Position numbers and translations under genes: made by a program. Under the pieces are notes generated by a model, which was not told the origin of the DNA, did not search any database, and worked only from the letters and a program-made list of their open reading frames with translations. A stretch of 6,724 nucleotides of DNA from Candidatus Sulfotelmatobacter sp. (GTDB taxonomy: Bacteria > Acidobacteriota > Terriglobia > Terriglobales > SbA1), in NCBI GenBank assembly GCA_030151135.1, contig JASLEQ010000275.1:1-6724 (forward strand), read 5' to 3'. Of the stretch, positions 1 through 5,970 are shown in pieces (position 1 is the stretch's first letter; each line of letters begins with the position of its first letter).

Positions 1-737
1 TCGTCGAGCGCAATGGCGAGCAGCAGGTTGTCGATATCATCCCCACCCAGATGGGTATCGCCATTCGTCGATTGCACCTCGAAGATGCCGTCACGCAGTT
101 TGAGGATGGAGATGTCGAACGTGCCGCCGCCCAGATCGTAAACCGCAATCGTGCCTTCCCTGGCGCGGTCGAGCCCGTAGGCGAGGGCGGCGGCCGTAGG
201 CTCATTCACAAGACGGAGCACTTCAAGGCCGGCCATGCGGCCCGCGTCCTTTGTCGCCTGGCGTTGCGCATCATTGAAGTAGGCGGGCACCGTGACCACG
301 GCCTGCATCACGGGCGTGCCGAAGAAACGTTCGGCGTTGCGCTTGAGCTGGCGGAGAATGTACGCGGAAATCTCGGGTGGGGTAAAGCGCAATTCGCCCA
401 GTTGGATGCGCGGGACCTCACCTTCTTCCACGTCCTCAGCAAGGCGAAACGGGAACCACTTGAGTTCGCTCTGCACCTCAGAGAGGCCGCGGCCCATCAG
501 GCGCTTGACCGAGTAGACCACGCGTTCCGGCCGCTCGATGAGCGATTTACGCGCGCTGTTTCCGACGGTAACGGTTGGCCGGCCGCCCCCTGCAGGCAGC
601 GGGTCCAGCGCCACCACAGAGGGCACGAGACTGGAGCCATCCACGCCGGGAATGACAACTGGCTTGTCGCCCTCCATGTATGCCACCAGGGAATTTGTGG
701 TTCCCAGGTCAATTCCAACTACGCGTCCTTCCGCCAT
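1..737 (-). CDS. hscA: Hsp70-family chaperone HscA, N-terminal part (cut by left edge)
   Basis: HscA is the specialised Hsp70 that, with HscB, uses ATP to release the nascent Fe-S cluster from IscU in the cytoplasm. I translated 245 residues from the ATG at 737; the frame is open to the window edge, so the gene is partial at its C-terminus. Visible ATPase-domain motifs are [12 protein letters not shown] (residues 9-20), [17 protein letters not shown] (150-166), [13 protein letters not shown] (176-188), [12 protein letters not shown] (201-212) and HLGGDDID (229-236). The Leu after DLGTTNS, where DnaK usually has Cys, and GGDD rather than GGED favour HscA over DnaK. A GAAGGA ribosome binding site lies just upstream of the ATG. 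The start is 31 bp after the hscB stop, so the two are probably co-transcribed. The substrate-binding domain lies outside the window. Being last visible in an isc operon makes the HscA call strong. Confidence 0.93.
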   Translation of the reverse strand, partial: MAEGRVVGIDLGTTNSLVAYMEGDKPVVIPGVDGSSLVPSVVALDPLPAGGGRPTVTVGNSARKSLIERPERVVYSVKRLMGRGLSEVQSELKWFPFRLAEDVEEGEVPRIQLGELRFTPPEISAYILRQLKRNAERFFGTPVMQAVVTVPAYFNDAQRQATKDAGRMAGLEVLRLVNEPTAAALAYGLDRAREGTIAVYDLGGGTFDISILKLRDGIFEVQSTNGDTHLGGDDIDNLLLAIALD

Positions 738-768
738 GAATTCCTTCGATCTGAAAACATCTGCAGGG

Positions 769-1506
769 TTAACGCCCCCGTTGGCCAAAGTCGGCGCGGC
801 TGTCGTTGCCTTCGAGCGCGCTGGTCACGTCACGAACGAGATTACTGAGATACCGGCGCCGGTCAAGCAGCGCGATCATCGCCTTCTGCGCCGCCTGGCG
901 AACCGCGCCGTCTCCGTTATCCCACGCAGTCCACTGGGTCTCCAGGTCCCGATCGACGGCCTCGCGCATGGCTTCAAACTTTAGCCGGGCGACCGTCATA
1001 CTCTGCACCAGCGCCGGGTCGTTCTCGCCCATGCGCATCTCTTCCAGTTGCATGTTCAGGTCGAAGACTTCTTCCAGCAGATCGGCCGGAACACGCGAAG
1101 CTCCCATCTCACCGTTGCGGAGTTTCGTGCCGTTCGCCGCAGCAAACTTCTGGCCGATCTCGGCGCCATGAAGCTTGAGCAGGTATTCGGTGCGGGTGAT
1201 GGGGTCCTTCAGCGTGCGGTAGGCATCGTTGAGAAACGCGGCACCGGCGAGGCTCCATTCCCTCTCGTTCGCAGCGGCGCGCGCAAACCGGTCCGGGTGT
1301 AGTTTGCGGCTGAGACGATGAAACTCGCTTTCGAGGGAAAGCAGATCCAGATTCAACCGGGGCGCGAGTCCGAAGACCGAGAAAAAATCCGAATCGGCAG
1401 GAGGCTGGATCTTGCTGCAATGGGGACAGAACAGCGACGACTCGTTGTGGGCTACCGAACACGACCAGCAGGCAACAGGAACTGCAGGTTCAACCACCTT
1501 CAACAT
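769..1506 (-). CDS. hscB: Co-chaperone HscB (Hsc20) with N-terminal tetracysteine module
   Basis: HscB is the J-domain partner that delivers IscU to HscA and stimulates its ATPase. The 245-residue protein begins with a CWSC (13-16) and CPHC (27-30) pair, a likely zinc site. A J domain follows from about residue 41 (SDFFSVFGL), with the HPD motif at 70-72 and [12 protein letters not shown] at 91-102. The C-terminal helical domain (about 143-232) contains the [14 protein letters not shown] segment typical of the IscU-binding half of HscB. E. coli HscB has about 171 residues and no cysteine module; the human protein HSC20 carries a similar one, so this is the longer form. I chose the ATG at 1506 because the in-frame start at 1578 would run into iscA. 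The gap to iscA is 28 bp and to hscA 31 bp. Confidence 0.92.
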   Translation of the reverse strand: MLKVVEPAVPVACWSCSVAHNESSLFCPHCSKIQPPADSDFFSVFGLAPRLNLDLLSLESEFHRLSRKLHPDRFARAAANEREWSLAGAAFLNDAYRTLKDPITRTEYLLKLHGAEIGQKFAAANGTKLRNGEMGASRVPADLLEEVFDLNMQLEEMRMGENDPALVQSMTVARLKFEAMREAVDRDLETQWTAWDNGDGAVRQAAQKAMIALLDRRRYLSNLVRDVTSALEGNDSRADFGQRGR

Positions 1507-1534
1507 GTCTTCAGCCTTACTCTGCTCCCCATCC

Positions 1535-1951
1535 CTATACGCTGAACGATGTGCCGCATCCACAAGAGCGCGTCGCATTAGGGTTGATGAAATTGAACCC
1601 CTGCCGGATGAGCGTCTCCTCGTAATCGAGCGTCATGCCGTTCAAGTACACAAACGACTTGGGATCGATAAAAACCCGCACCCCGTCGAATTCGAAGATG
1701 CGGTCGCGTTCGCGCGAATGAGTATCGAACTTGATGACGTAAGAGAAACCGGAGCATCCGCCCCCACTCACGCCCAGGCGCAGGCCGCCTTCTTCGGGCG
1801 ATATGCCTTCTTTGTTCAAAACGGTACGGATGCGGTTCACCGCGCTTTCAGTCACATGCAAGCCCTGGACCAGCGGCTGCTCCGCGGCCTGAACAGTTGC
1901 TATGGATGCGCCCTCGCCGGGCTTGGATCCGATGGATACGATATTGGACAT
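1535..1951 (-). CDS. iscA: A-type Fe-S carrier IscA/ErpA family
   Basis: A-type carriers bind iron or Fe-S clusters and pass them to target apoproteins. The 138-residue protein has the three conserved cysteines: C66 in GVSGGGCSGFSY, and C130 and C132 in NPNATRSCGCGTSF. The spacing of 64 and 2 residues is that of E. coli IscA (C35, C99, C101). The frame stays open upstream to 2335, but the ATG at 1951 is preceded by AGGAAGG with a 7-base spacer, which settles the start. Compared with E. coli IscA there are about 31 extra N-terminal residues, rich in Ala, Gly and Ser and probably disordered. It sits 68 bp after iscU and 28 bp before hscB. From the sequence alone IscA and ErpA are hard to tell apart; the operon position favours IscA. 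Confidence 0.93.
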   Translation of the reverse strand: MSNIVSIGSKPGEGASIATVQAAEQPLVQGLHVTESAVNRIRTVLNKEGISPEEGGLRLGVSGGGCSGFSYVIKFDTHSRERDRIFEFDGVRVFIDPKSFVYLNGMTLDYEETLIRQGFNFINPNATRSCGCGTSFSV

Positions 1952-2019
1952 CTGACTGCCTTCCTGATCTCGTGGACTTGCCTTCAAGGGTTGACGCCCT
2001 CGTTCTGCTTTTTTGAGAG

Positions 2020-2442
2020 CTATTGCGTGGTCGTGGTTGCCGCCGGAGCAGCCTCCTCCACGCCGTTTTTCTGCTTCCAGTCGCCGATGGCGGCGCGAAT
2101 TGCATCTTCGGCCAGCACCGAGCAGTGAATCTTCACCGGCGGAAGCGAAAGCTCCTTCACAATATCTGTGTTTTTGATGGCCAGCGCATCTTCCACCGTC
2201 CGGCCCTTGATCCATTCCGTGGCCAGGGAGGAACTTGCAATTGCCGACCCACAACCGAACGTCTTGAACTTGGCGTCCTCGATCACTTGCGTCTGCGGAT
2301 TCACACGAATCTGCAGGCGCATGACGTCGCCGCACTCCGGCGCGCCCACAAGCCCCGTCCCCACATCTCCGGAAGCCTTGTCGAGGGTCCCCACATTACG
2401 CGGATGGTTGTAGTGATCAACGACCTTATCGCTGTATGCCAT
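2020..2442 (-). CDS. iscU: Fe-S cluster assembly scaffold IscU
   Basis: IscU is the scaffold on which sulfur from IscS and iron are combined into [2Fe-2S] clusters. The 140-residue protein carries the conserved ligands C37 and D39 (APECGDVM), C64 (KTFGCGSAIASSS) and H106-C107. The LPPVK sequence at 100-104 is the HscA recognition motif, consistent with hscB and hscA downstream. The start MAYSDKVVDHYNHPRNVG is the usual IscU N-terminus, and GGAGAG lies 5 bases upstream of the ATG. The last ten or so residues (EEAAPAATTTTQ) form a low-complexity tail not found in E. coli IscU (128 residues). iscS ends 85 bp upstream, and that gap holds a long inverted repeat listed separately. Confidence 0.97.
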   Translation of the reverse strand: MAYSDKVVDHYNHPRNVGTLDKASGDVGTGLVGAPECGDVMRLQIRVNPQTQVIEDAKFKTFGCGSAIASSSLATEWIKGRTVEDALAIKNTDIVKELSLPPVKIHCSVLAEDAIRAAIGDWKQKNGVEEAAPAATTTTQ

Positions 2443-2453
2443 ACGTTCTCTCC

Positions 2454-2523
2454 AGTGAACAGTCTCAGAACTCGCCAGTAAGGCAGGTGCTCCCGTTTAC
2501 CGCCCCAGTGTCAACTGTTCACT
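2454..2523 (-). repeat. 10-bp perfect inverted repeat filling the iscS-iscU gap
   Basis: AGTGAACAGT at 2454-2463 and ACTGTTCACT at 2514-2523 are exact reverse complements separated by 50 bases. Read on the transcribed strand, the first arm starts 4 bases after the iscS stop codon, and the second arm runs directly into GGAGAG, the iscU ribosome binding site. The transcript could fold into a stem-loop enclosing the whole gap. There is no T-run after it, so it does not look like an intrinsic terminator. A role in mRNA processing or in iscU translation is inference. Confidence 0.6.
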
Positions 2524-2527
2524 CGTC

Positions 2528-3781
2528 TCAATGCGCCTGCCATTCAATCTTGGTCAGGTCGATGCCTTCCTTCACCATCTCGTACAACGGCGACAATTCG
2601 CGCAGCTTCCGCACGATATCGATCACCTTCTCAGCGACGTAGTCGACTTCCGCCTGGGTATTGAACCGCCCCAGACCGAAGCGAATGGAGCTATGGGCCA
2701 CATCATCGCCCAGCCCCAGCGCCTTCAGCACATAGGAGGGTTCCAGGGTCGCCGAGGTACAAGCCGAACCGCTCGATACGGCCACGTCGTTGATGCCCAT
2801 CAGGAGCGACTCGCCTTCCACGTATACGAAACTCATATTCAGGTTGCCGGGCAGGCGGTGCTCCATCGAGCCGTTGACGTGAACATAATCGAGTTCCAAC
2901 TCGAGCTTGTCCTTAAGCCGATCGCGGAGAGCGCGCAGATAACCTGCTTCCGATTCCATTTCCAACCCGGCGATTTCGCACGCTTTGCCGAGGCCCACAA
3001 TTCCGGGAACGTTAAGAGTGCCCGAACGCATGCCGCGCTCGTGCCCGCCGCCATCGATCTGCGCCGCAATCTGGACCCGCGGATTGCGCCGGCGAACATA
3101 CAAAGCGCCCACGCCCTTGGGACCGTAAATCTTATGTCCGGAAATCGAAGCGACATCCACGTGATCTGCGACGACATCGAACGGAACCTTGCCCACGGCC
3201 TGCACCGCGTCGGTGTGGAAGAGCACGCCTTTCTCATGGCAGACTTTTCCAATTTCGCGGATGGGCTGCAGAACCCCGATTTCGTTATTCGCCGCCATGA
3301 TGGAAACCAGAATGGTCTTCTCGTCGATGGCGCACTTCAAGTCTTCGAGGTCAATAAGGCCATCTGCCTTTACCGGCAGATATGTCACCCGGTAACCGTA
3401 CTTCTCCAGGCGTTTGCAGGTATCCAGCACCGCCTTATGCTCGGTGACCTGGGTGATGATGTGGTTGCCGCGCTCACGGTACATCTCGGCAACGCCTTTA
3501 ATGGCCAGATTGTCGCTTTCCGTCGCCCCGGAGGTGAAGATAACTTCTTTGGCAGCAGCCCCGATGAGTTTGGCCACCTGCTCGCGGGCCGTTTCGACGG
3601 CCTGCTCCGCCTCCCACCCGAAGGAGTGGTTGCGGCTGGCAGCGTTGCCGAACCGGGTGGTGAGATACGGCATCATGGCTTCCAGGACCCGGGGATCTAA
3701 CGGGCTGGTCGCCTGATTGTCCATATATATGGGAAGGCTCACACCCGCTGCATTGCTTGCCTGGTCAGTTCCTGTGCTCAT
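2528..3781 (-). CDS. iscS: Cysteine desulfurase IscS
   Basis: IscS is a PLP enzyme that converts L-cysteine to L-alanine and hands the persulfide sulfur to IscU and other acceptors. The 417-residue protein shows [12 protein letters not shown] near the N-terminus, TSGATESDN (83-91), TEHKAV (113-118), the PLP lysine K217 in [10 protein letters not shown], and the active-site loop [20 protein letters not shown] (C341). It ends in IEWQAH, like the IscU-contacting tail of E. coli IscS. It is about 13 residues longer than the E. coli enzyme, all at the N-terminus ([13 protein letters not shown]). M20 is an alternative start, but it would delete the first conserved strand, so the ATG at 3781 is preferred despite only a weak GGGA upstream. 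It lies 68 bp after iscR. The group I loop length and the operon context exclude NifS or SufS as better names. Confidence 0.96.
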   Translation of the reverse strand: MSTGTDQASNAAGVSLPIYMDNQATSPLDPRVLEAMMPYLTTRFGNAASRNHSFGWEAEQAVETAREQVAKLIGAAAKEVIFTSGATESDNLAIKGVAEMYRERGNHIITQVTEHKAVLDTCKRLEKYGYRVTYLPVKADGLIDLEDLKCAIDEKTILVSIMAANNEIGVLQPIREIGKVCHEKGVLFHTDAVQAVGKVPFDVVADHVDVASISGHKIYGPKGVGALYVRRRNPRVQIAAQIDGGGHERGMRSGTLNVPGIVGLGKACEIAGLEMESEAGYLRALRDRLKDKLELELDYVHVNGSMEHRLPGNLNMSFVYVEGESLLMGINDVAVSSGSACTSATLEPSYVLKALGLGDDVAHSSIRFGLGRFNTQAEVDYVAEKVIDIVRKLRELSPLYEMVKEGIDLTKIEWQAH

Positions 3782-3849
3782 CTTTTTCCCGTCCCCCGGG
3801 GTCGAACGTTCAAAACCTCTCCGGAAAGCCGCCGCGGTACAAAGAAGCG

Positions 3850-4311
3850 TTATAGCGTAAGTGAGACCAGCCCGTGCGCGCCCGCGACGGGCTTACTCCC
3901 TTGCGAGTCCTGATCGGCTAAATCGAAGATACTAATACTCTTCAGCACTCCCGCAATGGTATCGTTGACCCGCGCCAGAGGCTCTTTGATCGTACAACTG
4001 GGGGTCAGGTCACACCCCTTCGCCCCCTTGGTGCACGAGGTGATAAACAGCGGACCGTCAATGGCGTGGATGACCTCAAACGCGGAGATCTTGCGTGCAT
4101 CCCGAGCCAGCGCATACCCGCCGTTCATCCCGGCATGCGATCTCAGTAGCCCCGTCTTCGTCAGGCGTTGCAGGATCTTGGCGAGCAACTGGGCTGGAAT
4201 CCCATACGCGTCCGCGATATCCTTTGCGCTTAGCGCAGGGGTTTCGGGGTGTTCGGCAAGATACTTGAGGGCCATGAGCCCATAGTCTGCCTTCTTGGTG
4301 AGTTTGAGCAT
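3850..4311 (-). CDS. iscR: Rrf2-family Fe-S regulator, IscR-like
   Basis: The product is probably a cytoplasmic Fe-S-sensing repressor of the operon it heads. The 153-residue protein has an N-terminal winged helix (about 1-75, starting [20 protein letters not shown], with [13 protein letters not shown] as the first half of the HTH and [11 protein letters not shown] as the wing). A cysteine cluster follows: C93-x6-C100-x5-C106. E. coli IscR uses C92, C98, C104 and H107. Here the residue three after the last cysteine is Lys, so the histidine ligand is absent. Asp9 sits where NsrR-type Rrf2 proteins have an aspartate ligand. Position as first gene before iscS, plus a promoter-operator arrangement upstream, supports an IscR role. 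A SufR-like or NsrR-like member of the family remains possible. ATG 4311 is the only sensible start. Confidence 0.9.
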   Translation of the reverse strand: MLKLTKKADYGLMALKYLAEHPETPALSAKDIADAYGIPAQLLAKILQRLTKTGLLRSHAGMNGGYALARDARKISAFEVIHAIDGPLFITSCTKGAKGCDLTPSCTIKEPLARVNDTIAGVLKSISIFDLADQDSQGSKPVAGAHGLVSLTL

Positions 4312-4314
4312 GGA

Positions 4315-4339
4315 ATATCCGACTGTATCGGTCCGTATT
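4315..4339 (-). promoter_or_regulatory. Possible IscR/Rrf2 operator overlapping the transcription start
   Basis: The 25 bases ending 3 bases before the iscR start codon match the E. coli IscR type 1 pattern (ATASYYGACTRWWWYAGTCRRSTAT) at 19 positions by hand alignment. The match is strongest in the right half (AGTCGGATAT). The site also contains the small dyad CCGA-TACAG-TCGG. It covers the expected transcription start of the promoter just upstream, as an autorepressor site would. The left half is poor, and the regulator lacks the canonical fourth ligand, so the exact recognition sequence is uncertain. Confidence 0.4.
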
Positions 4340-4340
4340 T

Positions 4341-4369
4341 AGTATACGTTCGATATGTCTGCAATTCAA
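4341..4369 (-). promoter_or_regulatory. Sigma70-type promoter of the isc operon
   Basis: On the minus strand a TTGAAT -35 box (4369-4364) and a TATACT -10 box (4346-4341) are separated by 17 bases. Four of six and five of six positions match the consensus, at optimal spacing. The predicted start point is near 4334, giving a leader of about 23 bases before the iscR ATG. It reads into iscR and probably drives the whole operon. Confidence 0.65.
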
Positions 4370-4721
4370 CATCGCTGCTCGTCCCGCAGGCAGGCTCCGG
4401 GTCAACTAACAAAGTCTACGATACCCGGCGAAGATTCACGAAAATCCCATTTGCTTTTGGGCACAAGATGGGTACAATCTGGCGGAAAGAGCATCCAAAT
4501 GCCTTCCGTCGCTAAATCGAGACAAGAACGGAGCCGAAGATTCTTCACAGGAGACGTGAATCGTCTTAGGATTTTTCGCTGCTGACGCAACCCCCTGTAT
4601 GAAATTGCGACCCCAGGCTCGGAACTGTTCCCAACACCTCAATTGTGCGGTTCATCTCCGGTGCAAAGTCGATTGAGGCCACATCTGTAGGGTCCTATCA
4701 ATCCAAATCAACCTAAAAGCG
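4370..4721. other. Intergenic region between the isc promoter and the small zinc-site gene
   Basis: No convincing protein gene is seen on either strand; the open frames are short and composition-driven. On the plus strand there are two promoter-like pairs: TTGCTT (4451-4456) with TACAAT (4473-4478) at 16 bases, and TTGAGG (4673-4678) with TATCAA (4696-4701) at 17 bases. The first is followed by GGAAAGA and a 28-residue basic open frame (4499-4585). It is also flanked by an exact 8-bp inverted repeat (GATTCACG 4433-4440, CGTGAATC 4555-4562). A small RNA or leader is possible but unproven. Confidence 0.4.
4673..4701 (+). promoter_or_regulatory. Possible promoter of the small CxH/CxxC gene
   Basis: TTGAGG at 4673-4678 and TATCAA at 4696-4701 are 17 bases apart, giving a predicted start near 4708 and a leader of about 14 bases before the ATG at 4722. 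No strong ribosome binding site is visible in that leader (only AAAAG before the ATG). Both boxes are only partial matches, so this is a weak prediction. Confidence 0.3.
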
Positions 4722-4886
4722 ATGGCAACGGTCTGCAAACACCCAAAAGTACGCATCGTCTCCCGGCATGACGACGCTGAATTTGTCGAATGCCTGGAGT
4801 GTGGCGAAATCTTCGACTCCGAGGAGTTTCACGACATGGAGATTGAGGATCACGTTGAAACGGAAGAAGCAGAATCCGAATACTGA
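4722..4886 (+). CDS. 54-residue hypothetical protein with CxH...CxxC metal-site pattern
   Basis: The gene is short (54 residues, beginning MATVCKHPKVRIVSRHDD). I do not recognise a named family. C5 and H7 (VCKHPK) and C24 and C27 (VECLECGEIF) form two half-sites 16 residues apart, the pattern of a small zinc ribbon or treble-clef-like knuckle. After residue 28 the chain is very acidic (FDSEEFHDMEIEDHVETEEAESEY), with about half of the residues Asp or Glu. Such a module could bind zinc and a basic protein partner, or mimic nucleic acid, but no function can be assigned. The codon pattern is protein-like, and the paired ligands argue against chance. It stands alone on the plus strand, convergent with the phosphatidyltransferase gene (25 bp between stops) and upstream of no obvious partner. 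It lies about 350 bp behind the isc promoter, facing away from it. Confidence 0.7.
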   Translation: MATVCKHPKVRIVSRHDDAEFVECLECGEIFDSEEFHDMEIEDHVETEEAESEY

Positions 4887-4911
4887 AGACTGGAATCGAG
4901 CTTAGCCGCCG

Positions 4912-5514
4912 CTACCTGTCGGCGCCTCCACTCCCCTCCCCGCTGGGGGCAGTGATTCGTCGCGTCACCATCCAGGCGTAATGGAGGCCAGACGCTACCG
5001 TCAGAACCACCGTGGCATCCAGCGACACGGTGCGCATTACCACGACCCACCTCGCATCGTAGACCTGGCGCAGCAGTACGACCGCCACCGCAGTGACTTG
5101 GGCGACGGTATTGGCTTTTCCGAACAGACTGGGTTTGAACTCCCGTCTGCCGACCGCCGCATACAGAATTGCGGCAACCACGAGGATACCGACGTCCCGC
5201 CCAAAGACGAGGACGGTGACAGTGACCGGGATCATCTGTTTGTGGGTCAAGACCAAAAACAGAGTGCTCAACAGGAGCTTGTCGGCCACCGGATCCAGGT
5301 ATTGCCCCAGTACGGTGCGCTGCTTGAGCCATCGCGCCAAGGCACCGTCCAGCGCGTCGGTCAAGCCTGCTGCGACAAAAAGGCCAAAGCTAAGGGCGAA
5401 TCGATCGTCCAGAATGGCCGAGACCAGGAAGGGAGCCAGGCAAATTCGCAGTACGGTTAGGAGATTGGGAGCCGCATGGAGCGGATTGAAACGGGCGTAC
5501 AGGTGATCGGACAT
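4912..5514 (-). CDS. CDP-alcohol phosphatidyltransferase (PgsA / cardiolipin synthase-like)
   Basis: This membrane enzyme transfers a phosphatidyl group from CDP-diacylglycerol to an alcohol in phospholipid synthesis. The 200-residue protein has the full family signature DxxDGxxAR...GxxxDxxxD: D53, D56, G57, A60, R61, G70, D74 and D78. Hydrophobic segments lie at about 16-35, 41-53, 80-90, 97-121, 138-150 and 167-182, fitting six membrane helices. PgsA (glycerol-3-phosphate acceptor) is the default name. However, GRDVGI (105-110) and KPSLFGKANTVAQV (127-140) recall CRLS1-type cardiolipin synthases, which use phosphatidylglycerol as acceptor. The frame extends to a TTG at 5631, but the added 39 residues are polar and unlike the family, so the ATG at 5514 is preferred, though no clear Shine-Dalgarno sequence precedes it. 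The gene is convergent with the small plus-strand gene. Confidence 0.88.
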   Translation of the reverse strand: MSDHLYARFNPLHAAPNLLTVLRICLAPFLVSAILDDRFALSFGLFVAAGLTDALDGALARWLKQRTVLGQYLDPVADKLLLSTLFLVLTHKQMIPVTVTVLVFGRDVGILVVAAILYAAVGRREFKPSLFGKANTVAQVTAVAVVLLRQVYDARWVVVMRTVSLDATVVLTVASGLHYAWMVTRRITAPSGEGSGGADR

Positions 5515-5833
5515 GGTGATTTGGAAGGCGCAATCGATCAAATGCCGGAAGCCCGTCCAGCGTATTTCCTCGGACCTTTCGTCCGGAAATCGCCCAGAGG
5601 CATCGAACGACACGACACGCCCGCTAAACAATGATCGTACAGTATGGCGCGACTCTAAAGGAGAGGTCTCCCTGATCGTACGGAACGCGCTTTGCGGGCT
5701 GCGCCAAGCATGTTAAACTCATCGATGGAGCGGAGTTTGCGTCCGCACCCGGCCAGCGCTCCTGGAAATTTGGAGCGGCCGCGTCCGCGGCTTAGACGCT
5801 TTGCCGGGCGGGTGAAACATCTCGGTTCATTAC
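5515..5833. other. Non-coding stretch between the phosphatidyltransferase and tRNA-Val
   Basis: This 319-bp interval should hold the promoters of both flanking genes, but neither is clear. A weak TTGCGG with TAAACT at 16 bases (5692-5719) could serve the tRNA. The interval contains two copies of TGATCGTAC and an imperfect repeat with hairpins, listed separately. The short open frames across it (one of about 49 codons running into the tRNA) look accidental. Confidence 0.4.
5726..5788 (+). repeat. Imperfect tandem direct repeat with hairpin upstream of tRNA-Val
   Basis: TGGAGCGG followed by GCGTCCGC occurs at 5726-5746 and again at 5771-5788, a period of 45 bases with 5 and 2 bases between the two blocks. 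Between the copies, CGCTCC (5757-5762) and GGAGCG (5772-5777) form a six-pair hairpin with a nine-base loop. It may be part of the leader transcribed with the tRNA or a protein binding site; no family is recognised. Confidence 0.5.
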
Positions 5834-5910
5834 AGGCGCGTAGCTCAGTTGGTTAGAGCGCTTCCTTGACACGGAAGAGGTCGCTGGTTCGAATCCAGTC
5901 GTGCCTACCA
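5834..5910 (+). tRNA. tRNA-Val (anticodon GAC)
   Basis: All four arms fold in the 77 bases. The acceptor AGGCGCG pairs with CGTGCCT (one G-T pair), the D-stem is GCTC/GAGC, and the anticodon stem is CTTCC/GGAAG with loop TTGACAC (5866-5872), giving anticodon GAC at 5868-5870. The T-arm is GCTGG/CCAGT around TTCGAAT, with a five-base variable region AGGTC. The CCA end is encoded (5908-5910). The gene reads the GUC and GUU valine codons. An integrase gene ends 60 bp downstream, so the 3' half is a likely attachment site. Confidence 0.97.
5889..5910 (+). other. Proposed attachment site (attL) at the tRNA 3' end
   Basis: Elements whose tyrosine recombinase gene abuts a tRNA usually recombine within the T-loop to CCA segment and leave a direct repeat of it at the far end. 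The recombinase here ends at 5971, pointing toward the tRNA. The second copy would lie outside the window, so the exact core cannot be defined. Confidence 0.35.
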
Positions 5911-5970
5911 TTATTTCAATGGTTTACATCTCCCGAAGCCAACCAAATTCACCCAAGGTTTCACTCAAAG

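Noticed and set aside
51..848. 265-codon open frame on the plus strand opposite hscA and hscB
   Set aside because: It is a shadow of the Hsp70 gene in GC-rich DNA. It crosses the hscB-hscA junction and has no family features.
1412..2128. 238-codon open frame on the plus strand across hscB, iscA and iscU
   Set aside because: It is antisense to three well-supported genes and its composition is accidental.
1952..2335. N-terminal extension of the iscA frame
   Set aside because: It overlaps iscU in another frame, reads as Arg/Gly-rich noise, and the ribosome binding site sits at the 1951 ATG.
2531..3700. 389-codon open frame on the plus strand opposite iscS
   Set aside because: It is the antisense shadow of iscS. 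The translation shows no recognisable domain, while the minus strand encodes every IscS motif.
3793..3811. Two 8-bp palindromes (CCCCGGGG and GAACGTTC) in the iscR-iscS gap
   Set aside because: They are short and have no loop, so they make poor RNA hairpins. There is no T-run for termination, and palindromes this short are common in such DNA.
4402..4642. Short minus-strand open frames of 62-68 codons in the isc upstream region
   Set aside because: They have no ribosome binding site or recognisable motif, overlap one another in different frames, and sit upstream of the isc promoter.
5709..5855. 49-codon plus-strand open frame running into the tRNA
   Set aside because: It ends inside the tRNA gene, is Arg/Pro-rich from GC bias, and has no convincing ribosome binding site.
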